From assembly GCA_964034945.1 (NCBI GenBank), contig OZ035962.1, positions 29,973,943 to 30,037,942 on the forward strand: 64,000 nucleotides of DNA. Direction: 5' to 3'. The notes under the pieces were generated by a model. The model was not told where the DNA came from. It made no database searches and saw nothing but the letters and a program-made list of their open reading frames with translations. The first letter of the stretch is position 1. Each line of letters opens with the position of its first letter. Shown here piece after piece: positions 23,843-37,434 of this stretch. Both the position numbers and the translations under genes were made by a program. This DNA comes from Chrysopilus asiliformis (Eukaryota > Arthropoda > Insecta > Diptera > Rhagionidae).

Positions 23843-25250
23843 AATAAAATAAAATGTTTACAAAATAATACGAACATTTTCTGGTCGACAAAAAATTACT
23901 GGGAATTTTCTGTTCATAGTACCCTATACTATAATAAATAAATAAAACATTAGAATTTTTTCTGTATTCCAAGAAGATTTGATTTCTGATAAAATGATAA
24001 AAAATGATTAAAAAGAATCAGAAAATTGATGAATCGAAATTATTACATAATTTTTGGCATAGAAAATTTTGTGAATGGGATTTATGAAATAAGGCGCTTA
24101 TGAATTTCATTCAATTTATTCATAATATTCCAGACATTATGTTCTTCACAGCTAAATACAAAATTCTATAAATGTGTAATAAAGCGCTTCTTGAGACTTA
24201 AATAATTTGATTTTGATATTAAAGAATTTCTCTGTTAAAGGAGTATCGATTTCATGGTTTGAATTTTAAATTGATTTCGTTAAAAATTAAAGGAAAATGA
24301 GAATTTTCTATAAAGTTTAATTTTTCCCAGAAAATATCATCTCCAGCCTAATGTACACTTCGTTAAACAAAATGAAAAGGGATAAAAGAAGAAAATCCGA
24401 ACTCTAATTCAGTAAATTCAAGATCCGTAAGAGACCTCCTTCAAGGGCTGTAGATTTGAACTTAAAGGATTTATTATTATAACAAATATAAAAATTTGTA
24501 TTTGTAAGCTAATTTCTATGTGTATTAACTAGTTGTTATTCGTAACAAGTGAAGGCTTTCCTAAAAAGAAAACCGCCCAGTCTCAAACAATGCCAAATTG
24601 ACATATTTTCGTGAGTGTGTGTCAGATCGCGCGATAAATCTCTAAAGATTTATGCCCTTTTTCACCCAGTATATTCCTTTTGGCCATCCTGTCGATATAT
24701 ATTTTCTATATTTTTCCCATTTTTCTCCTTAGTTGGCTCATTTAAATGCCTTGCTCAGCACTGCAAGAACGTGACTAAAATTTCCAAACGATTGCACTTC
24801 GTTAGTTTCGGTGACGAATCACAATAAAAAAGGGACACAGTACCTTTTTATCGATGTCAACTACACATCCGACTTAGCGGAGGAACAGGAAAAAAAAAAA
24901 AATAAGTATAAAAAAGATTTCCTGCCCTTCCTGTTTTCTACATTGAAAGTAAATTTGAAGAAACCAACAGAAAAAACAGTGACAAAAATTTGAAGGAGAA
25001 CCTTTTTTGAAATCCATTTGCTTTTCGGAAGATCCTTAAATTGAGCTATCCAACTTTTATTTATTGAAATGTTTTCCTGATTATTTTTATTTTTTTTATA
25101 CGACTTTTTTTTACAGATTATGAATAATGAACGATAAAAAAACCTTGTCAATTTTAAGATAGATTTTATTGATGAGTTCTTAAATGGTTACAAGCAACTG
25201 AGTTTAAAAGTTGCGAAAAATTCTAGACAAGTTAATTTAAAATATAAGAA
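23843..25250. other. AT-rich non-coding stretch
   Basis: No exon or repeat with paired ends is supported. The frame pair at 24811-25151 overlaps on both strands in A-rich sequence and is not coding-like. Confidence 0.4.
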
Positions 25251-25254
25251 AAAC

Positions 25255-25760
25255 TACAATTGCCAGGGGCCAATCGTTAAATACTCTCTATAATGACAGA
25301 CGAATCACAATAAAAATAATCGATTTGTATAGAAGAGAGGGGAAAGCAGTGATCCGATTGGATTTTGATGTATGGGTGAGTTATGTAAAATCCTATTCTA
25401 AACACATTTTACATTCATAAATTTTTCTACACGACTCACTGTTTTCGAGAAAATCGTGAAAAACTGTTTCCTTTGTATGGTGTAGAGAAGAACTAATAGT
25501 TCGATTTTGACCATTCACTTAGCCTTGTCATTTACGAGAAACGCAACCATTCAAAATTTTAAGTCTCTAGCTCAATCCATTCGAAAATTATGGTGTTCAC
25601 GGACAGACAGACAGGCGGACATACAGAAATCAAAATCTTTTGTCATCCCAAGCACTCTGGTGTAGTTCATTGTTGTATCGGACGATTGGTTCGATGTGTT
25701 ACAAACGGTATACTAAATCTAATATACTTCTATGTGATTCTAGTATTAAAAGGAAATAAA
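25255..25760 (-). mobile_element. DINE-like element, family B, reverse
   Basis: It starts CTACAATTGCCAGGGGCCAA, continues with GGATTTTGATGTATGGG and TTTTCGAGAAAATCGTGAAA, then CAAGTCTCTAGCTCAAT-like and TCGAAAATTATGGTGTTCAC words. A short GACAGACAGACAGGCGGACA core follows, then the inverted head ending in CGTTACAAACGG-like sequence and TATACT. Order and wording match the family A elements read backwards. Confidence 0.7.
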
Positions 25761-28700
25761 GATAATAAACCTAAAAAAAATTAATTTCAAAATTTCTTTT
25801 TAATGTTATAAATCTACTCGATGTATGCCGCTGAAGATTTTGTTTTTTTTTGCTTTAATGCCTTAATTTTCAGATTACATTGTATGATTATGAATTAATG
25901 TAAAATTTTACTTAACATTAATTAATTATTAAAATATGCTGGTAAAACACGAAAATTTGCATATTACAGGCCAATACATTACATATTGTTAAATAACAGA
26001 CTCTATCAGTAAAATTTATCAATGCACGTAATTTCTATCAGCAAAATTGCACGTAGTGACATTTTAATATAATTTTCTATCCTTCATTTTGTTAATCATA
26101 CGGAATTACAATTTTAATTCTTACAATCATGCAATTCCCGTTTTAATAAAAAATCGATTCGATATTACCACTTTTATCCATCCATCGTTTAATTTTCATT
26201 TGCGAGCAGTGAATTTGCCATATTTTAAGTCATTAAAATTCATTTTGGCCCTGTTGATCCTTAAATATATAGAATTCATGCCAACGCTCGATATTGGTTT
26301 ACTACTTTGGCACTTAAGGAATTTCCCTGCAATCTGCGCCTTTTCCGTTTTGCGTCAATTTTCCTCATTTAGGCGAAGAGAGATGATGACAATGCTAATG
26401 CCAACAGGCATATGCTTATCCTACTGTAATTGTTTTGTCATAAAAATTATATTTAGCTTATTCGATCGGAAAGCTCGTATTCGGCTCATCATTTTAGTTG
26501 ATGGAAAGACGAGCGAAAATGAGAAAATTCTAAGAATGAATTTCTTTTCATAGGATTTGCCACGCTAGTTTTTTTGAGCGACTTTTTCATTTTGGCTTTC
26601 AGAGCAATTAAAAACTCATCAGGCTAAAGGAAAAGTCGAGAAAATAATTCGGAACTGGAGCTCAGGCTTATAGGATAAAAAATCCTTGAGGATGAACCGA
26701 AATAGAAAAAAATATATTAAAAGAATCATAAGAACGAAAAAAAAAAATTATAAAGGAGAACGAAAAGAAAGAAAATATCTTGCGGTATTCTCGGTATCGC
26801 AGAAATTCGTAATTAGGATGAAAGAAAACTTCCAAGCGGAAGAAAACATAAAAATGCCAACCATTGATCTTAATTTCGAATTGCTAAAATGTCCAAATGA
26901 AAGACAAAAAATTGCGATTTTGTGATTTGAGTATAAGAAAAAAAATGTAATTAATGATTTTACGAGTGTTACGCGAAGAAAATCGGAGAAGAGTTGCAGA
27001 TAATTTTTCCTCAATGCATCATTCAAGAAAAAGTGAATTAAGTTTATTGTAACTTGATTTTTTTTTATGAATGCTTTCAGATATTTTACAATTGAAATAG
27101 GAATCTACTTCAGACACACATTAATGAAACTTAAAAAGAAAAAAAAATAGTTTTGCCAAGTTTTAGTCATCCATGTGTTTAGTTTAAAAAAAAATGGTAA
27201 AAATATTTAGCACGTCTCATAAAAAAGGCGCCTATACGCTTGACAAACGACATCGCGGCGCGTAGATGGATCTATGTTGTCTATTTGAAATCTTACGAAT
27301 GTCCCAAATTTTGCCCTGTAAACCTAAGACCATGTCTATTAAATTTTTATGGTATTTTTGCAATATTCGGACCCCCACCCCAATCCACTTTTTCGTGATT
27401 TTTGGTATGGAGTTTAGTACCACCGTTACATTATTAGTGTAGATCCTCCTCTCGTATGAAAGCCCCTTTTGCAGAAAAAATTATCTTCAAACGTTTCCCT
27501 CAAAAATTACCGGAAATACCAAAAATTATTAAATTTACCATTCTACTTAGGAAAATGATTCTTCTGACAGACATTTTTGCCATTGTGCACATTTCTTTTT
27601 GTTGTTTGTCTACAATTTTCCATGTTTTACACAAGAAGTTTTCATAAAAATTACATTTCATCAACATTTCCTTAAACTTCTCACAGCTTAATGCTTCCTT
27701 CCCTAGGTATAATTTCTTCTAGGTATAATTTCCGCCCTCAAATGGCAGCGACTTTTAGGCATCAAGGATAAAATTTGAGCTGAAGACGGATACAACCATT
27801 GTATGTCCCGTTAGATTATTTTTTTTTAGTTTCTCTACTATTATAATTTTAAATGTTGTTTTCTTGTTCAACGTAATGAAATATGCATCAAGTTTTTCGT
27901 AGTGCAAACTATTTTAGTGAGGAAGACATACCAAACATCATCAGGTCCTTTTTGTGCATATATGGTGTTCATGGCGAACTTTACACAGTTGAAAAGACAA
28001 TTTACTATCATTTTACGGTGATGTGCCAATGTTCCTTGCTTATCTTTATCCAACTTGTAGTATATTTGCTTGTTTTATGTACACGAGGAACATTTTGTCT
28101 CGCGGCAAATTTCATAAAAAATTCAAAGATCACATCAAGATAAAGCTGGGAGGGCTGGTTAGCTTCGAGCTGTGCGTGTGAGTGCTTGCCTTTAATACGT
28201 AATTGGATTGTATTATGCTTAAGTTTATGCTAGTCGTACATTTAGCTTAGCCATGGTTTATCATTGTTATACAACTGAACTCAACAAAACTTTTCAGCGA
28301 GTTACAGTGTTATTCCTGCTAACACGGAACCGGTCGTGCATGGAGTCTTGTTCTTCTACGTTAGTCCTCCTCGATGTTATTTATTATATTTTGTTGCATA
28401 TGCTTGTATGTGATTCGAGTATCAACGTATTAATGTGATGTGTTGTAGCTGTGCTATGCTGGGGTAAAACTATAACTCCTTGACTACATATTTTGTATTT
28501 CAGATGACAGTAGAAACCGTCGCATCACAATTGGATCAGTGTTTATGAGAATAAATCTAATTTCGTGTGTTTATTGTTCACACTAAGCTTATTTTGAATT
28601 GTTAACCAATTTAAAAAAAATCGATCAAATTGCATGGAAGAAATTGATTCGACTTTTCTTTCAATAAGAATTTAATATTGCTTATCAGAGAAGCTTTAAG

Positions 28701-28859
28701 ATAATTCAATGTTACTAAACTGAACGCCACTTCAAAAAGTATACGATTCCAGTTTTTTGAAACGCCTAAATGTAGAACATTTAAAACAGCGTACAAGAAA
28801 CCAAAACTGAGAAAATTTAAAACATCGTACAAGAGACCAAAACTGAGAGAAGAGATTTT

Positions 28860-29125
28860 TCCCCGAAAATTTGGAGAAAAGGATAATAGCGTTATACTTA
28901 AAGGACCTTCCATTATCCGTAGAGACTTCTTAATGCCAGAATCGGATTCAGCGACTCCAAAAACACCCAGACGATAATTTTCTCCTGGAAAATTTGAGAA
29001 AAAGATAATTAAATTTTCCTTATAGACCCTTCCCTTATCCTTACAAGGTCTATGTTGTGAAAATATTGTATTGTCATTGGACTTACGTATGTGATTTGAC
29101 CCAGAGAAACAGACAGACAGGTGCG
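28860..29125 (+). mobile_element. Helitron-associated repeat fragment, single diverged 122-bp-type units
   Basis: The words TTGGAGAAAAGGATAA, GGACCTTCC, CGGATTCAGCGACTCCAAAA and GTGAAAATATTGTATTGTCA occur in the same order as in the tandem array and its right flank at 48.8-49.6 kb, ending in ACAGACAGACAG. The 200-codon minus-strand open frame 29213-28611 spans this repeat and is not a gene. Confidence 0.65.
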
Positions 29126-30491
29126 AATGCACAGCTTTTAAAAGATTATTAATCTGTTTTTTACATGATGAAAAATTTGTTATTATGTTGAAATTTTTTA
29201 TACAAACGAACATCTGAAAACTCGAGAACTAAGTGAGGTAGAGTTGTTGACATTTTTTCAACATTTTTTTTTTGTATAATAAAGTAAGAAAATTCATTTG
29301 ACGCATTTTTTTTAGACAGCCTCTAAATGTTTTAAAAAATATCTCAAAGTACTCTACAGAATCTGTTGAAAAATTTTGAATCACGGATTAACCCACACAT
29401 GAGTTATACGATTTTACAAAATCATGTACTACCATCAGATATTTTTGTATTTTTCCCTGATATTTGGGTCAATCTATTTTTTTGTTTGGTGTTCAAGGAT
29501 TTAACAAAAAATATGTCCTTTTTAGATTGTAATACAAGATAAAAAATATATTAAAATTTAATCAAGTAACCAAATTAGGTAATAAAGAATTCACTCAGAC
29601 TATAATAAGAGAGATTCTTTCATCTTGAGTAAATAATTCCATGATTGACATTTCAGTGACTTGTTCTGGTTAAAATTCGAAATGGAAATCAATCAATTGA
29701 CACATGAGAAAATGTCACAGGAAATTCCCAATTACTAACATTTGTCAACAAAAATCAGATTTGAAATGAAAATAAGAATAATGGAAATTAGCAACAGCAA
29801 ATCAGTTTGGTTTCTAATGAAATTTCCGTTTTAAATTAAAATCGAAATTGACATTTACAAACAAGGAAAAAATCTGATTATCTCAACTAAATAAGCAAAC
29901 AAAAAAATCAATTTTTCAGTCCTTTCTTTTTCTCTCGGTTACCACCCATGTTTGGATTTATTTCCCATTTCAGCTTCTATACAATGAATAATAGGTGTTA
30001 GATTGGGGTTGTATAGGAAAATGTCTACCATTGTTCCGACAAATGTAGGAAAAATTGTGGAAAAACTTCATGAATAGATCAATATGTTGACACACTGGGC
30101 CCTGATATCAGAAAACACTCGATTGGAAAAGTATTGTTCTGAATGAAACATTGTTACAAGAATTTACTTGGTTAAGTTTAGTCATCGGTTTCCAATTTGA
30201 GTATATTTGTTTAGCAAATATTCTGAAACTTACACATGATACAAAGGGGTAACTGATGGATGGGGTTGAATACATACCAAATTAGATTTTCTTGTAAGCA
30301 TATGAATTTCCAAAGAAAGATAGAGACGTGTCAAAGGACTTGGGAAAAATCTTATCAATTGACTTTATTTGAATAATATGGAATGACGACGGTAGAATTT
30401 TCACTTTTCTTCTAAATTGATGGAATTCTTTGTCAACATGAAATGAATGAATGGAAACCAGTATGAAGAAAGAAAAAAAATTCCTTGTTCT

Positions 30492-30790
30492 ATATATATA
30501 CTAATAGTTTATAACCCTCTCGGGGGTTTGTCCGTGTCTATCTTCTGACACCATCACGTCAAGCTCGTCGGAAGAGATTTCGCCAGGAGATATTAACAAA
30601 AGAACTGGAATCATGGCAACAGACGACGTTTGGGATTTCAACACTTTAAGTGATTCTTGTTTTAAGTACTTTATTTTAGATCTAACTTTCGTTCAGAATT
30701 TTGGTCTGTCGGCAGAAACCGCAAAAAGATGCTTCAGATACAAGAATTGATGGGGTCGACGCGCCGCCGTTTCTTAACACAACACCCGGC
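30492..30790 (+). mobile_element. Possible Helitron 5' part
   Basis: TCTATATATATACTAATAG followed by a GC-rich leader (CCCTCTCGGGGGTTTGTCCG) resembles the T-C-started, TA-rich 5' ends of many arthropod Helitrons. A GC-rich block GACGCGCCGCCG lies near 30758. No 3' hairpin-CTAG end was found downstream, so this is an isolated fragment if correct. Confidence 0.35.
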
Positions 30791-31539
30791 TTTAGGGCAA
30801 ACAGTCTTCTATTCAATGTTAGTTTTTCTTTGTTTAGCTAAGGGCAAAATTAAATTTTTAGCCGACAGAATTTTCCAGTCTCTCTCATTGAGTGTTTAAC
30901 ATTTCGAAATAAGAATACAGGACTTAGTCAAAGTTTCTACTACTATGGCAATAGGAAATCATGGTAAATAAACTAAAAAGTCATAAAATGAGGGCAAGCT
31001 CCTTTCTTCGAAGTGGAAAATTTATCATCCTGAACAGGGTTAAATATGGGACTGGTTGCTTCTAACGAGAATACCATCTTTGTTCAGCTTTCTGGTAATT
31101 ATTGAGATTTGCAATGCCTTGGACTTTGGGTTAGTTGGATTGTTTGTTGTTCGTAAGGATTGCGGTTAAGGGCCGGAAATTAATCTTTCACTTCGAAGTT
31201 TTGAAGGATTTAGAATTTAGATGACATTTGAACCGAGTCGAAATGTTACCTTGCACTGTCGTCTTTACAAAGACTGTTACAAAGTCTGTTTTTAGGCATT
31301 TTGATTAAATCAATAGAGAATAGTTAGCAAACATCAAAAGTTTTATTCAAAGTTTCAAATATGTAGATCTACTATAAGAATTTCATATAGAATTGTGTTA
31401 AACTTAAATATTCATCTAAATATAATTGTTTGATAGATGACTTCCTTATGTAATTTATGTGTCTTATAAAATTTTAGTTTCACTCAATTTAGAATCTAGT
31501 ATGAAATACTGAAATAGTATGAAATTTTTTTACGATGAG

Positions 31540-32030
31540 GGAAGAAGAAGTGGTAGAATTTCGCCGTAATTTTTACAAGAAACGCATCTGTAAAAAAAAC
31601 TTCAAGTCTATGAACAAATTCATATTCAAGAACAGGCTTGTGAAATCAATGTTTTTTTTTATATAAATACACGGTCATAAGAGATCTATTGTCCGAGAAT
31701 TCCTCTAAACGTTGCAATAATATATTAAATTTAATATACCATATATTTTTTCCAAAAAAAATATATAAAAAGCATGTTTTCGGATGCAACAATTTTCGTG
31801 GCAGATTTTTTGTGCGATTAAGCGGGGACTACTGGAAGGGTTTTGTAAAACCGTATTCTAAATACGTTTTGTTTTTGTAACTTTTTTGATATAGCACACA
31901 GTTTTTAAGCAAACCGCAAAAGATTTATATGGTAGAGGAGGAGAGAAGGTGTGGTCCATGTGAATTCTGATGTATGGAAGAGTAGTGTAGAATTGTATTC
32001 TAATAATTTTTTGCATTTAAAGTTTTCCAA
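31540..32030 (-). mobile_element. Decayed DINE-like (family B) material
   Basis: Phrases such as TTCTAAATACGTTTTG, TAGCACACAGTTTTTAAGCA, GATGTATGGAAGAGTAGTGT and AAGAAACGCATCTG echo the family B bodies at 23 and 25 kb, but order and identity are poor. The TAA-flanked MITE is inserted just after it. Confidence 0.4.
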
Positions 32031-32035
32031 CTTAA

Positions 32036-32492
32036 AGGTCGCCCTCCATTACCATGACTTCTGTAACTGCAAAAAAATGCAGAAAACTAGAGCAAGATAG
32101 ACTTATGTATATCTAAAAAGGAATGACTGAATACAAGTTAAACGCTATCCCTTCCAGTTTTATAGCAATCATATCAAACCTTATGCTATGAATATAATGT
32201 TCAAATTGGCATGGTAACAAAGCTTTTGACTATGCATGCGAAGGAGAAAAATGACATCACGCTATAATAACAGTTTGAATGTGTCCGTGCTTACTATTCA
32301 CTTACAGGGACAATGTGTGATTGTAGTAGAAATCGCCATAAAATCGCCATAAAAAACAGGGGAAATTATTCTTGCAGTTGCCGACAAATTTTTGCAGTTG
32401 ATTCTTATCTCCCTTTCTCGTCAACGTATCTTCACATAAATGTGTCTCTATTTTTTTGCAGTTGCCGAAGTCATGGTAATGGAGGGCGGCCT
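32036..32492. mobile_element. 457-bp MITE with long terminal inverted repeats, TAA-flanked
   Basis: The left end AGGTCGCCCTCC... and the right end, inverted AGGCCGCCCTCC..., match over about 40 bases, including GCCCTCCATTACCATGAC and an inner AACTGCAAAAAAA segment. The flanks TAA (32033-32035) and TAA (32493-32495) fit the 3-bp target duplication of PIF/Harbinger elements. The interior repeats AATCGCCATAAA and TTTTTGCAGTTG words. The 60-codon frame inside is incidental. Confidence 0.85.
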
Positions 32493-32495
32493 TAA

Positions 32496-35400
32496 TACAC
32501 TGTTTTCAATATTTGAATACTTTTTATTGCTTCACAAATACCTGATAAAATTACAAACTTTCAGGAACCAGTAAAAGCTAATTTTTTTGTGACTGACCAA
32601 AAAAAAAATTAATATGATTTAGCTTGAAGTTGGATAAAAGCCGCATACAACCCTTCAACAAAACTTTTTCCAGCAAAAGCTTTTCCAGCTCTGGTCAAGG
32701 AGAATCGAACAAAAATTGTTTTATGCTGATAGTAAATGTCAATCAAACAAAAAATTTTAAAAGGTCAAAGCAAATTCATTCTTTGATTTTGCTTTCTAAC
32801 ATTTGCTTTATGGATGTTGAAGGACGAGAGCTATTGTGAAAATGAAAATGAAAAGTCAAACACAACTCTCAAAAAATGGGTAAAATTGACACGCTCAAAG
32901 GGAATTTATGTCTACTTGAGTAGGCAGTATACTCATATGTGTTATAAATTCGTATGGAATGCAAATAACAGGTCTCTATAAAAAATACAGTAAACCAGAA
33001 TAAAAGCGAGGCGATTAAAAAAGCTTTTAGCGCGATAAACTATATTATGTACAATGTATATTTCGATATAGCAATTTCATATTTTGCAGTGATTGAAAAG
33101 AGTATCATCTTAACAAAATAGCACACGATATTAGTTTTTATGATATACAGTAATCCCCGATAACTACATAAGCAAAAAATCCTTGAAGTATTGTGGAGTT
33201 ATGAGAGGTTGCGCTTATCCGAAACTATTTTAGCAGCAAAAAATTCTGCACTTATGCGGTACTCTTTTTACTGCACAAAATTGAGCACTAATTAGAAAAT
33301 TGTATATTTATTTTTTAGGATTGTAAGATCAAACATAATTGCATCTTTTTCTTCCCTTTTCTGAATAAAAGTACATACCAACGATCAAGAAAACGTGTAG
33401 TTATTCTGGAATACCTGTTTGAAAAAATCGAAAGAATAAAAAAAAAACTATGAAATATCTAAATCAATTTATGAAATGTTTCGCACTAATACATAATCAG
33501 TAATGTTGCTTTGGAAAATTATTGATTGAATATGGGACAAGTGATACTAAAAGTAACCCGAAGGCAACACGTTAATTACACTTCTTGAAAATGAATATAA
33601 CGATCTATATCTGTTAAAACTGCAGTCATTATCTATGAATGAAAAGCTAAATGGGTAAATTATGTTTGCGTTTTATGATATTATCTTTCCTCATAATTAT
33701 CTACAAGTTTTACTCCAACATAGTACTGATATGGTGAGTTATGGAACAAAATTTTATCACAGAATATTTTAATTACTTGTAATTTTATGGTAATTCTATA
33801 ATAAACCTTCTTTGATGCTAAAATTTGTTGTTAATGAGCTGTACCTACACTATTCTTATTGAAATTAAGTCTTTTAATAGAATTTTCCAGGAAATTATAC
33901 CCCACCAAGTGACTCGTGTTCACATGTTAAATGATTGGACATGGAATCGGTAAGTAATGAATCTTATATGTTGAGGGAATATAATTGGATGAAACTTTCA
34001 CTCAAATTACCTTTCTAACATTATACAAAATGATGCAAAAAATGGTTGCCATGCGAAAAATGCTTGAATTGAAGTAGAGGTTATTTTTGTACTTAATAAT
34101 AGATTTAGTGTTTCGTATAGGGCGAATAAGTACGTCTGATTATATCATGTGAATTAAATAGCCCTCAGTCTAACAAGCAAAATACTTGATTTATGGTGTT
34201 TTTCACTTCTAGCCAAACAGTTTTCTCGGGCGGTTAGAAATAATTAATACTTCCAAATTAATTGAAATATTAATCCAATCACATGATAGTGTTGTCGTTG
34301 TTCCAAGTTGAGGCTCTTTTTAAGTAATAATTTCATATACCAAAGCCTACAAATTTCAAGTTAATTTTTTTAAATTAAATTCTTAATTATGTAGGATACT
34401 GTTAACATACTTCTGATTACGTTGAAAATATTTAAATCATAAAAAACTAAAATTTTAATGGTATAAAAATTCTTTTATGCAAACAGTTTTCTCGATTATT
34501 TTGAATCAACTAGAATATTGTTTACAATTTTTACAATTTAACTTGGAGATTAAGTTTTGTTACTTACTTTATTTCTATTTTCATATTTTTAAGAGGAGAA
34601 AAATTCTTTTTACAATATGACCGTGTTTTCAATTAAAATTGTTAGCTAATTTTTCAAGTTGTTATGCTGCTCAACTACCTAGAAAAAAAATATTACAATT
34701 TTATCGAGTAACAGCGTTACAGAAAATTAAAATCTTTTTTTTTTTCTAGAGTCAACGTCAACTGAGTTTTAATCTAAATTTAACTTCAACGTAGTTTCAT
34801 AACTCTTGGTTTTTTCAAGTCGTAAATTAAGCGACTTTTGTTACCTTGACTCTATGGCTAATTGCGTCGGAACATAAAACTTTTCCTCCCAAATGAATGA
34901 AAAGTTGAATAGAATAGAGTAGTAAGGGCAAAGTACAGACAGCAGAATAAGCAAAGTACTCGTACATAGTGGTATCAAAAAGTTATGCTCGTATAGTCTT
35001 ATTTGTGACTTATTATTTCGCCTACAAAAATTGCTCCTTTTATCTTGGAAAGGTAGAAAAAACCCTACAATGCGAAGTCAAGTGGTACAGATGAAGTTGT
35101 ATAAATTTATTTGAAATTTAAGATGAAGAAGGAGATTTTTTTTCGCAAAGATTTTTCCTCTTGTCTATGTGTTGTATTTTCTTGATTATCCTATGTTGAA
35201 GCTAAGTAAAGAATTTTCTACAGATCCCCACGGGGTGAGAATTTGAATTGGGTTGGATTTTAGCGGGTCGGAAAAGTATAAAAGGAAAATCGTTACTGGA
35301 GAGGAAAATGTCACCCTTGAATGAATGGTTGAATACGGCTAACACTGTTGGGCCGCACCATCTCAAACCAAAGTTAGACAGCTTGTCAAGTCAACGTTTC

Positions 35401-36013
35401 ACTGAGGAAAATTTATTTATACTTTTTGTGCTGTTTTCCTCACTCATTTTCCACTTCTTTTTCGGTTTTTTTTAGATATGTTTGTATATCATTTAATGAG
35501 ATTTTTGCGGTGGTTTTAAGGAGTCTTTTGTTTCATTTTCGTACGAATAATGGAATTTTTCATCTTCCCTAAACGTAAGCTATTAAACTTTTTAAAAAAA
35601 TTGTTTTAAGCAATTTAATATAAGTGTATCTGTTTCAATTTCTATTTTTTTTTTTGCTGCCATATTATACAAAATGATTTATTTTTCTTCTTTTCGGACC
35701 TTTTAGACGTCTCTGTTGAATGGAAAAATGTTTTGTATTAATTGAAAATGCAAGTAAACATCGGGTTTTTTTAGATAAGATTTCGAAAATAATTTCAAGA
35801 GCTGTTTTCACAAACATTTAAAGCTAACACAATGGAAGTTTTTAAATTTATATCTTATTCAAATCCTTTCGTATCTTCGACAGGGTTGTGTTTATGGACG
35901 GATGAATAAAAATAAAAAAAAAACAATATTAACTAATAAAATAGTCTAACTTGACTCCCTTTGAATGACTGTAACTCGCAAAACCACTCAACCAATTAAA
36001 TTGGGTATATTTT
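32496..36013. other. Non-coding stretch with one possible pogo-like end
   Basis: At 33147 CAGTAATCCCCGATAACT preceded by TA, with AGAGGTTGCGCTTATCCG about 60 bp on, resembles a pogo/Tigger-type terminus, but no partner end is found. Otherwise AT-rich DNA with no supported exon. A frame at 35248-35475 starts at ATG but its second half is low-complexity and it has no domain. Confidence 0.35.
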
Positions 36014-36160
36014 TATACCCGTATGGTGAAACCAAAGGGTATATTAACTTTGCCTTACCGTTTGTAACGTCAAGATCCCGTCATCGCACAAAAAAATGAT
36101 TTACACCAGTGTGTTTAGAATGATAAAAATATTTAATTTTTGCATGTCCGTCCGTCTGTC

Positions 36161-36195
<35 letters not shown>

Positions 36196-36197
36196 CT

Positions 36198-36231
<34 letters not shown>

Positions 36232-36603
36232 GGCGCGGATTGCGGGCGCACGGATTGAGCTAGAGACTTGAAAGTTTGCACAGATCCGTTTTTCGTAAAA
36301 TGCGAGGCTAAGTTCGTTAATGGGCAAAAATGGACCATTAGACGAACGAAACCGTTTTTTGTGAATATCTCAAAAACGGTGCATCTTATCAAAAAAGTCC
36401 AAGAACAAAAGTTATTTAGGATATGATTCTACATAAAATTCCCATACATCAAAATCCGATTGGAATAAATTTTAAAAAATCTTATTGGAAAGTTTGACTT
36501 CAAAGTGGAATTTTGGTATAACTGTTCGAATTTTGATACGAATATCACCATACGGGTCTCCAATGATTGCCAGATTGGCAATTATAGCTTTTGTTATGTT
36601 TAT
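36014..36603 (+). mobile_element. DINE-1-like element, copy 4
   Basis: TATACCCGTATGGTGAAACC begins the copy. The (GTCC/GTCT)n core is at about 36147-36230. The body has lost the G/C palindrome: ACCATTAGACGAACG replaces it. The right end carries TCACCATACGGGT, then a perfect stem ATTGCC-AGATT-GGCAAT and the tail TATAGCTTTTGTTATG. This copy shows the 3' hairpin most clearly. The long frames here are translated GTCY repeat. Confidence 0.92.
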
Positions 36604-37434
36604 ATTCGGTAAATTGTAATGCTAAAGAATTTTCACCATACAGAAAAAAAAACGAAAAAAAAAATATTTAAAAAAAAAATTGCGTATTACCAACTAATTG
36701 AGTTTTAAGTCAGTATCCACAAATAAATATGTGGCTGAACATAGAAATTCGAAATTTTGAAACACTCATATAGATTATTTGAATGAATAAGCAAGGAAGA
36801 GATAAGAAAAAAGCTGTTAAGATACATTCCAGTTAAGATACAATCAGCAAGATTATTACTTTCTCGTGTTATCTTCTCTAATAAAACATATTTTGCTTTT
36901 CACAAGATTAACAAAGCTTCTGCTTCGCTAGCCATTATTCATCTAAGAAAATGAAAACGTCTATCAAAGTTATCTTTACATCATCACTTCAACATCGCCC
37001 ATACAAGGTAATGTCTAACACATCACATAATTACACCCAAACACAAGTTTTAATCATTTCAGGATGTTTTTCCATCACTCGCATTATTCATATTTTCTTT
37101 GAGAAAAGCCGTCTATCGAAATCGAATGCCATTCAGTTGCTAGCGAAGAAAAGCCCTCTTTAACGAGGCTCCATTTATTATTGAGAATAAAAAAAAGTAA
37201 AATGAGTTCCATTCTCATTTTCGTTAAAAATGAAGAGTTTTTCCCCTTTATCTTGAACTTTTTCGTGAATTACTTCTAGTTCAACATTATTTCAACTCAA
37301 AGAATTTCAAGCAATCAAAAATTTAACGAAGACATCAACTTTGAATCCTTTTCTCGCTTATAATATTGCATAGTCTAAGACTAGACATGATAAGATAACA
37401 TCTTTGAAAAAAAAAACGAATCTTCGAGTCTAGC

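Larger units (their letters stand above)
25761..32035. other. Long non-coding stretch with old repeat fragments
   Basis: No host exon is firmly supported. The longest frame, 26089-26553, starts at TTG and has a hydrophobic, patternless product. The section 26150-26560 is less AT-rich and may be conserved regulatory DNA. At 28498-28503 a pyrimidine-rich TTTCAG is followed by ATG, 14 codons, TGA and AATAAA (28552), a possible but unsupported terminal exon. Separate entries cover 28860-29120, 30492-30790 and 31540-32030. Confidence 0.35.

Noticed and set aside
26089..26553. 154-codon hydrophobic frame, possibly a receptor fragment
   Set aside because: No ATG at the start, no family motif, no splice sites at its edges. 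Chemoreceptor membership could not be supported.
28611..29213. 200-codon open frame on the minus strand
   Set aside because: It spans a diverged Helitron-associated repeat, ends in AT-rich sequence, and its product has no domain, signal or conserved cysteine pattern.
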